From: Rhodococcus sp. WMMA185 | GTDB taxonomy: Bacteria; Actinomycetota; Actinomycetes; Mycobacteriales; Mycobacteriaceae | DNA: 64,000 nt | NCBI RefSeq assembly: GCF_001767395.1 | Contig: NZ_CP017014.1 | Location: forward strand, 1,488,001-1,552,000 | Reading direction: 5' to 3' | Shown here: in pieces, positions 58,962 to 64,000 of the stretch | How positions within the stretch are numbered: the first letter of the stretch is position 1 | Layout: the number at the start of each line of letters is the position of its first letter | Position numbers and translations under genes: made by a program | The notes under the pieces: generated by a model | Seen by the model: only the letters and a program-made list of their open reading frames with translations | The model's database searches: none | What the model was told of the DNA's origin: nothing

Positions 58962-60038
58962 ATGACCCTCGAACAATCCGCGGTACCGATGTTCGCGAAC
59001 CATCAAACGTTCCATCCACGCTTTGGATGGATCAAGAAGGGTTACGACTCCGCAGTCAAGAACCCAAACGTCTTCGGGCTTCCGGAGGCACCAGTCGAAC
59101 TTGGTGTCGGCAAGAATATGGTTGAAGCAATCCGGTTCTGGGCCACGGCGACCAGGGTTATCACTCGGAAGCCTCATCCAGAAAGATCGCGCGTATTTAT
59201 CTCATTGCCGACACAATTCGGCCGGGCCTTCCTAGACGAAGAATTTGGGCTGGACCCATACATGGAAGATCCAAGCACGTTGTGGATTCTGCACTGGCAG
59301 GCCATATCGGCCGAAACCATGTTGCCTATATGGCGACTGGCATTCAACGACTTCAGTGCAGTCGAGTTCACTGAGGATGAGTTGATGCAGTATTGCGTCG
59401 ACGAAGTTGCGGCCACAACATGGCAACAGCCCAAGGAATCAAGCATCCGGAAGGATGTGGACTGCCTTCTACGCATGTACACACGACGAGAGACGCGCGG
59501 GCGGCAAACCCTGGACGACGTACTGGATTCCCCATTCCGCGAATTGCAGATCATTCAGCCTTCTCCCGGCTCCAGAAACAGTTACCGATTCGTTCGCGGT
59601 GAGAAGCGGGGCCTGCCGGCGGCCGCGATCACATACGCATGTCTCGACTACATGAGTCGTGATGCTGGTGGAAGCAAGACCATCTCGATTGATCGACTTG
59701 CCGTCGATCCTGGTTCACCTGGTCTGATCATGAAGCTGGCTCCGGAAGACATTGTTGGCGCGATCGACCAATCGGCTCGGGAAGTGTCCGGGATCAAGAT
59801 TGCCCGGCCAGCCGGAGCGCAACAGTTGACTGTCGACTCGCCTCCAATCGAGGTTGCTCGCGAGGTGATGTTTGAACATCACAAGAAGAGACGCTCGGAT
59901 CTTTTTGGGGCCGAAAACATTGTAGTTGCGGGGCCGGCCGCAAGGCAGGCCTATCCCGACGATGTGCCGGAACGAGCAGTCAAGAAGGCGCAGGCAAAGA
60001 AGGCTCGCAAGAACTCCGCGAAGGGAACCGCAGCATGA
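58962..60038 (+). CDS. sspB: DUF4007 protein SspB, DNA-nicking subunit of phosphorothioation
   Basis: 358 residues. DUF4007 features: an N-terminal FANHQTFHPRFGWIKKGYDSA, VELGVGKNMVEAIRFWATAT, LWILHWQ, and a winged-helix-like middle (SIRKDVDCLLRMY). In the described SspABCD system SspB is a DUF4007 nickase that opens one strand for sulfur insertion. The C-terminus is Lys/Ala-rich (KKAQAKKARKNSAKG). Overlaps sspC by ATGA. Confidence 0.88.
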   Translation: MTLEQSAVPMFANHQTFHPRFGWIKKGYDSAVKNPNVFGLPEAPVELGVGKNMVEAIRFWATATRVITRKPHPERSRVFISLPTQFGRAFLDEEFGLDPYMEDPSTLWILHWQAISAETMLPIWRLAFNDFSAVEFTEDELMQYCVDEVAATTWQQPKESSIRKDVDCLLRMYTRRETRGRQTLDDVLDSPFRELQIIQPSPGSRNSYRFVRGEKRGLPAAAITYACLDYMSRDAGGSKTISIDRLAVDPGSPGLIMKLAPEDIVGAIDQSAREVSGIKIARPAGAQQLTVDSPPIEVAREVMFEHHKKRRSDLFGAENIVVAGPAARQAYPDDVPERAVKKAQAKKARKNSAKGTAA

Positions 60039-63000
60039 GTGCACTCTCACGACACGTACGCCCGCGCCCGCGGTTCAGTCGGTCAGCAAACGTGGAACGC
60101 GACCACGGTGCTCACGCCGTTGAAGGGTATATCCCGACAGGGCGCGCAATCGACGTAGTCGGGAGAATTGGGCGTGGGCTCGCCGATCCTGCTGCAGGAC
60201 GCACATTTTCGATAACGGGACCACACGGTGGAGGTAAGTCTTCCCTGGCCGTGTTTCTCGATGGGCTGCTGTCTTCAGTCGATGCACCCGAATACGCTGA
60301 ATCTCATGCGATTCTGCGCATGGTCGATGAAAGCATCGACACTCTGATTCTCCAGGGATTGCGACGCCTGGGAATTCAGGGAGAAGGAATGATTCGGGCT
60401 TTCGCAACTGCGAAGACCGAACCCGTTTCGTCCACGATTGCGCGCGCGCTACATTCCGGTGCTGAGCGCACTTTCGGGTCTACGCAGACCATCGTCCCCG
60501 ACACCTTCGGTGGCAGTGAAGCTAGTCGAACACTGACGACGGACGATATTCGGGACACCATCAAACGGATGTGTGCAACTCGCCCGATGATTCTGATCAT
60601 CGACGAGTTCGGCAAAAACCTCGAAGCTTTCGCCGAATCCGGTCATCTCGGTGATCCGTATCTGTTGCAAGAACTGGCGGAACTAACTCAGGGCGACGAT
60701 GCGCTTCCATTGGTGATAATCACCATGCAACACTTGTCATTTGACGAGTACGTCCAAGAGACATCTGCGGCGCGCAGACGCGAATGGTCGAAGGTCCAAG
60801 GACGTTTCCAGGACATCCCTTACGTCGAAACACCTTCTCAATCTCGCCGTTTGATCGTTGGCAGTTTAGAGCGTACAACGCCGAAACTCGGTATAGCCGC
60901 CGAAAAGTGGATGAAGGCCAACTCGACGACACTCGAGCACCTGGGTCTGCGTGATCTCGTAGAGGACGCGCGGGATGCGATTCCGTTGCACCCTCTCACC
61001 CTTGCGGTTCTTCCCGATCTCTGCACGCGTTACGGTCAGAACGAACGAACGTTGTTCTCGTTCATGGGTGGTACGGAACCCCTTGCCGTACCGGCATTTC
61101 TCGACAGTTCCGAATGGAATCCGAAGCAACCGCCACCGCTTCTCGGGCTTGACCGAGTATATGACTACTTTCTCGATTCCGCCGGAAGCATGATCGGGGT
61201 CTCCGAGAACGCTAGCCGCTGGATGGAGATCGAAACACGCATCAGGGACACCGTCGGCCTCACTTCTGCGGAGCTTCGCGCCCTGAAATCTATCGGGGTC
61301 CTCAATCTGATTTCGAGCGGTGGGAGCGTACGGGCATCACGACCCATGCTCGAATTCGCGCTTCTTACGGGGCAAGACGGCTCGAGTACCCTCGATGAGG
61401 TCGGCAATGTGCTGACCTCACTCGAGGACAGGGGGCTGATCGTCTACCGAACCTTCTCTGATGAGTACCGAGTTTGGCAAGGATCTGACTACGACCTTCG
61501 GCGCGCTATCGCCGGTGCCAAGCGGCAATGTGCAACGAAGGATCTCGCGACGCTACTGAATGAGGTGACACCGTTGGAGCCGGCTGTGGCCGGCCGTCAT
61601 AGCCAACGGAACGGCGTACTGCGAATATTCGAACAGAAGTTCAGCAGTTTGACGCCGGCTGACTTTCAAGTGCCAGGTCCTTCTTGGGATGGCGTGGTCC
61701 TTTACGCGACCGCTGACACTCCCCAGGAGTCGTCAGAATTGGATACCCCGGAAAAGCCCATCGTGGTGATTACTCCCGCTGATTTCAGTGCCGTTGAGGA
61801 GGCAGCTCTCGAAGCAGCCGCGTTGCAGCTCGCGCTCCACTCGGCGGAGGATGAGAACGCAGACTGGGTGGCGAAGCGCGAGCTTCGCGAGCGAACAGCG
61901 GCCGCGCAGCAACAGCTGCGCGGTGAGATCGGCCGCACTTGGAATTTGGACGCTAGCTGGGCCTTCTTCGGCAGTGACATTGCGTTGGCACCCGAGACCG
62001 GTCTGTCGGCGGTGCTATCGACGGTTTCGGACGAGGCATACTCCGCAACCCCCAGGGTGGCCAACGAGATGATCGCCAGACGAGAACTCACAAGCCAGGG
62101 AGCCAAAGCTCGTCGGGTGCTGATGGAAGCGATGCTGACAAAAAGGGACCAAGAGGCATTCGGCATCGAGGGATATGGACCAGAACGAGCTATCTACGAG
62201 GCAGTTTTTCGTTCGACAGGGATACACCGAGTGGGCTCAGAGGGTTCATGGGATATTCAGGCTCCATCGGATGACCCTGAACATCCACAATGGAAGAGCG
62301 TGTGGCAGATTATCGGTTCCGCGTTCGAGGAGGCCAGGACTACCCGGACGAATCTGTATGAAGTCGCCAAGCGTCTCACCGAGCCACCTGTCGGCCTGAA
62401 GGAAGGCATCGTGCCTCTCCTGATCGTGGCGAACCTTCTCGTCCGTGCCGACGAGATCGCCTTGTATGAGCACGGAAGCCTCGTCCTGTCGATCGACGAC
62501 GCGGTCGCCGAGAGACTTACCCGCAATCCAGTCCATTTCACTGTCAGGAACACTGGAGTTGACAGCGGTAGCAGACGCATCGTCGTTGATGCGCTCTCTG
62601 CCAGGCTAATCGAGCGGGGCTCGCGACAGCCGACCTTTCTCGACGTCGCAACTGCGCTCTTTCGGAAGTTGCGGCGGCTGCCCCCGTACGTGCAGAAGAC
62701 GAAGAGTGCGGTATCGGAAGAAGCGCTCGAAGTACGTAATGCGTTTCACACAGCCTCCGAACCCGATGTTCTTATTTTCGAGACACTTCCACAGGTTTTC
62801 GGGATCAACCCGTTTCCCTCTACTGGAAACGGCGAGCGGGACGCCGCCGCGAAGTACGCAGATCGACTCGCGGAGGCGATCAAAGAGCTTGATGAGGCGT
62901 ATGACGCACTTCTCGAGCACATCGAGTCCCGCTTGAAGGACGCGACAGCGGTCACCGGAACTCGAACCGAAATTCGCCAACTTCTCGCCGGGCAAGCAGC

Positions 63001-63493
63001 CAACCTAGACGATCGAGTACTCGAGCCGCGCCTCAGGGCATTTGTAGGCGCCCTCGCAAGGGATCTAGACGATCAGGCTTGGCTGGAAAACGTCGCCATG
63101 GTCGTCTCGGATGGTCACGCTCCACGCGTCTGGACCGACGATGTCGCGAATCGTTTCCCCCTCAGGATTTCCGAACTTGGCTCCACAATGCGCAGAGTCC
63201 AAGCGGTCTTGTACGAGCGCCTTGCAGCTGGTGCAGAGCCCGACGGCTTCACCATCAGTCGGATGGTCCTTACCCACCCCGACGGCACAGAGCGCACGGA
63301 GTTCCTCTCTATCACGGAACGGCAAAGGGAATCGATTGACCCTCACGTCGAGCCGTTCCTCGAGAAGCTCGGGAAGCTGTTGGGTTCACGGGCAGACGCG
63401 TGTCGGATGCTCATGGCAAGGTTGGCTTTCGAAGAGACGGACACCTCTTCTGCATCGCTCGGCAACGACAGGAAGGACGTTCACCATGGCTGA
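60035..63493 (+). CDS. sspC: Large ATPase SspC of the phosphorothioation system
   Basis: 1152 residues from ATG 60035. P-loop GPHGGGKS at 62-69 and Walker B LIIDEFGKN around 188-194; a winged-helix-like middle follows (LTSLEDRGLIVYRTFSDEYRVW), then long helical regions. It is the ATP-driven subunit expected between sspB and sspD. It is long for a P-loop subunit and the C-terminal 500 residues are not recognised by eye. Codon use appears less GC-rich at third positions than the core genes, as for the whole ssp operon. Confidence 0.85.
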   Translation: MSALSRHVRPRPRFSRSANVERDHGAHAVEGYIPTGRAIDVVGRIGRGLADPAAGRTFSITGPHGGGKSSLAVFLDGLLSSVDAPEYAESHAILRMVDESIDTLILQGLRRLGIQGEGMIRAFATAKTEPVSSTIARALHSGAERTFGSTQTIVPDTFGGSEASRTLTTDDIRDTIKRMCATRPMILIIDEFGKNLEAFAESGHLGDPYLLQELAELTQGDDALPLVIITMQHLSFDEYVQETSAARRREWSKVQGRFQDIPYVETPSQSRRLIVGSLERTTPKLGIAAEKWMKANSTTLEHLGLRDLVEDARDAIPLHPLTLAVLPDLCTRYGQNERTLFSFMGGTEPLAVPAFLDSSEWNPKQPPPLLGLDRVYDYFLDSAGSMIGVSENASRWMEIETRIRDTVGLTSAELRALKSIGVLNLISSGGSVRASRPMLEFALLTGQDGSSTLDEVGNVLTSLEDRGLIVYRTFSDEYRVWQGSDYDLRRAIAGAKRQCATKDLATLLNEVTPLEPAVAGRHSQRNGVLRIFEQKFSSLTPADFQVPGPSWDGVVLYATADTPQESSELDTPEKPIVVITPADFSAVEEAALEAAALQLALHSAEDENADWVAKRELRERTAAAQQQLRGEIGRTWNLDASWAFFGSDIALAPETGLSAVLSTVSDEAYSATPRVANEMIARRELTSQGAKARRVLMEAMLTKRDQEAFGIEGYGPERAIYEAVFRSTGIHRVGSEGSWDIQAPSDDPEHPQWKSVWQIIGSAFEEARTTRTNLYEVAKRLTEPPVGLKEGIVPLLIVANLLVRADEIALYEHGSLVLSIDDAVAERLTRNPVHFTVRNTGVDSGSRRIVVDALSARLIERGSRQPTFLDVATALFRKLRRLPPYVQKTKSAVSEEALEVRNAFHTASEPDVLIFETLPQVFGINPFPSTGNGERDAAAKYADRLAEAIKELDEAYDALLEHIESRLKDATAVTGTRTEIRQLLAGQAANLDDRVLEPRLRAFVGALARDLDDQAWLENVAMVVSDGHAPRVWTDDVANRFPLRISELGSTMRRVQAVLYERLAAGAEPDGFTISRMVLTHPDGTERTEFLSITERQRESIDPHVEPFLEKLGKLLGSRADACRMLMARLAFEETDTSSASLGNDRKDVHHG

Positions 63494-64000
63494 TTCGGTT
63501 CGCCACATCTGTGGCATCAGCGGAGGCAAGGATTCGAGTGCCCTAGCTGTGTACATGCGCGACCGTGTCCCGGAGATGGAGTACTTCTTCTGCGATACCG
63601 GTGCCGAGCTTCCCGAGACATATGCGTACCTCGACCGTCTCGAAACAGCGCTCGGAAAACCGATTGCCCGACTGAACCCCAAGAAGGGGTTCGACCACTG
63701 GTTCGACGTGTATCGCGGAACGCTGCCGTCACCCCAGATGCGTTGGTGCACAGCAAAGATGAAGATCGAGCCACTCGAGGAGTGGATCGGCGAGGACACC
63801 GCCGTCTCATACGTCGCGATACGGGCTGATGAATCCGGGCGCAAGGGTTATGTGAGTACGAAGCCGAACATTCGTACGGTCTTTCCGTTCGTAGAAGACG
63901 ATATCGATCACGATGGGGTCCTTCGGCTCCTCGATGAGGCCGGAATCGGTCTTCCGAAATACTACGAGTGGCGGACGCGTTCAGGATGCTATTTCTGCTT
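63486..64000 (+). CDS. sspD: PAPS reductase/ATP pyrophosphatase SspD, cut by window end
   Basis: The first 171 codons, from ATG 63486 (8 bp overlap with sspC), reach the window edge. The PP-loop SGGKDS is at 12-17 and CDTGAELPETYAYLDRLE follows, as in DndC and PAPS reductases; MRWCTAKMK and SGCYFC supply cysteines for a probable iron-sulfur cluster. It activates the DNA phosphate with ATP before sulfur transfer. The remaining part and any sspE-type partner lie outside the window. Confidence 0.92.
   Translation, partial: MADSVRHICGISGGKDSSALAVYMRDRVPEMEYFFCDTGAELPETYAYLDRLETALGKPIARLNPKKGFDHWFDVYRGTLPSPQMRWCTAKMKIEPLEEWIGEDTAVSYVAIRADESGRKGYVSTKPNIRTVFPFVEDDIDHDGVLRLLDEAGIGLPKYYEWRTRSGCYFC

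Noticed and set aside
47430..64000. Integrase, att repeats or CRISPR array in the defence island
   Set aside because: No integrase or transposase frame and no regularly spaced repeats were found by eye; island borders may lie outside the window.

Overview
The window is high-GC actinobacterial DNA. The gene order tesB-pdxT-yebC-ruvCAB-yajC-secDF-lipoprotein-relA, followed later by peptidyl-prolyl isomerase, metallo-hydrolase and hisS, is the Mycobacteriales core order also known from M. tuberculosis. A propane monooxygenase cluster and ESX-type secretion substrates make Rhodococcus (or Gordonia) the most likely genus. This assignment is inferred from gene content and order; no database search was run.

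Layout. 1-1500: a TnpB-type transposon gene broken by a frameshift, with an SOS-box-like palindrome in front and hairpins at its 3' end. 1537-16971: conserved core, with two TesB thioesterases around a kinase-like gene, pdxT, a GntR-membrane protein pair, yebC, ruvCAB behind a LexA-like box, yajC-secD-secF, a solute-binding lipoprotein and relA. 17062-38048: an accessory block of about 21 kb between relA and the peptidyl-prolyl isomerase genes. It holds an ABM-family gene, a TetR-controlled flavin monooxygenase, an M48 peptidase and the propane oxidation cluster (prmA, prmB, prmC, prmD, amidohydrolase, MIP18-type protein, alcohol dehydrogenase, GroEL paralogue, AcoR-type activator). An acyl-CoA dehydrogenase, a prmC remnant, a second alcohol dehydrogenase and a pentose operon (lacI-type repressor, rbsK, rpiB-like, MFS) follow. 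38228-42718: core again, with two cyclophilin-type isomerases, a metallo-beta-lactamase-fold hydrolase, hisS and a membrane protein.

42722-47430: an ESX/type VII substrate-like gene pair, three small accessory genes, then a decayed second copy of the same pair. 47658-64000: a defence island. It has an HNH endonuclease, a Z1-domain ATPase with a MORC/MutL-type GHKL ATPase, an Upf1-like SF1 helicase, and an Ssp-type DNA phosphorothioation operon (sspA, sspB with DUF4007, sspC, and sspD cut by the window end).

How the genes fit together. The AcoR-type activator and prmA share a GTCTCA-N3-TGAGAC palindrome upstream, so the activator probably drives the prm operon and itself. PrmABCD would oxidise propane to propanol, the alcohol dehydrogenase would continue, and the GroEL paralogue, amidohydrolase and MIP18-type protein are probable maturation factors. 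The pentose operon carries exact copies of a LacI-type operator in its promoter and inside rbsK. In the defence island, Ssp would mark host DNA with sulfur, while the adjacent HNH and Z1/GHKL/helicase genes are candidates for its restriction arm. That pairing is the most novel hypothesis here and is inferred from proximity only.
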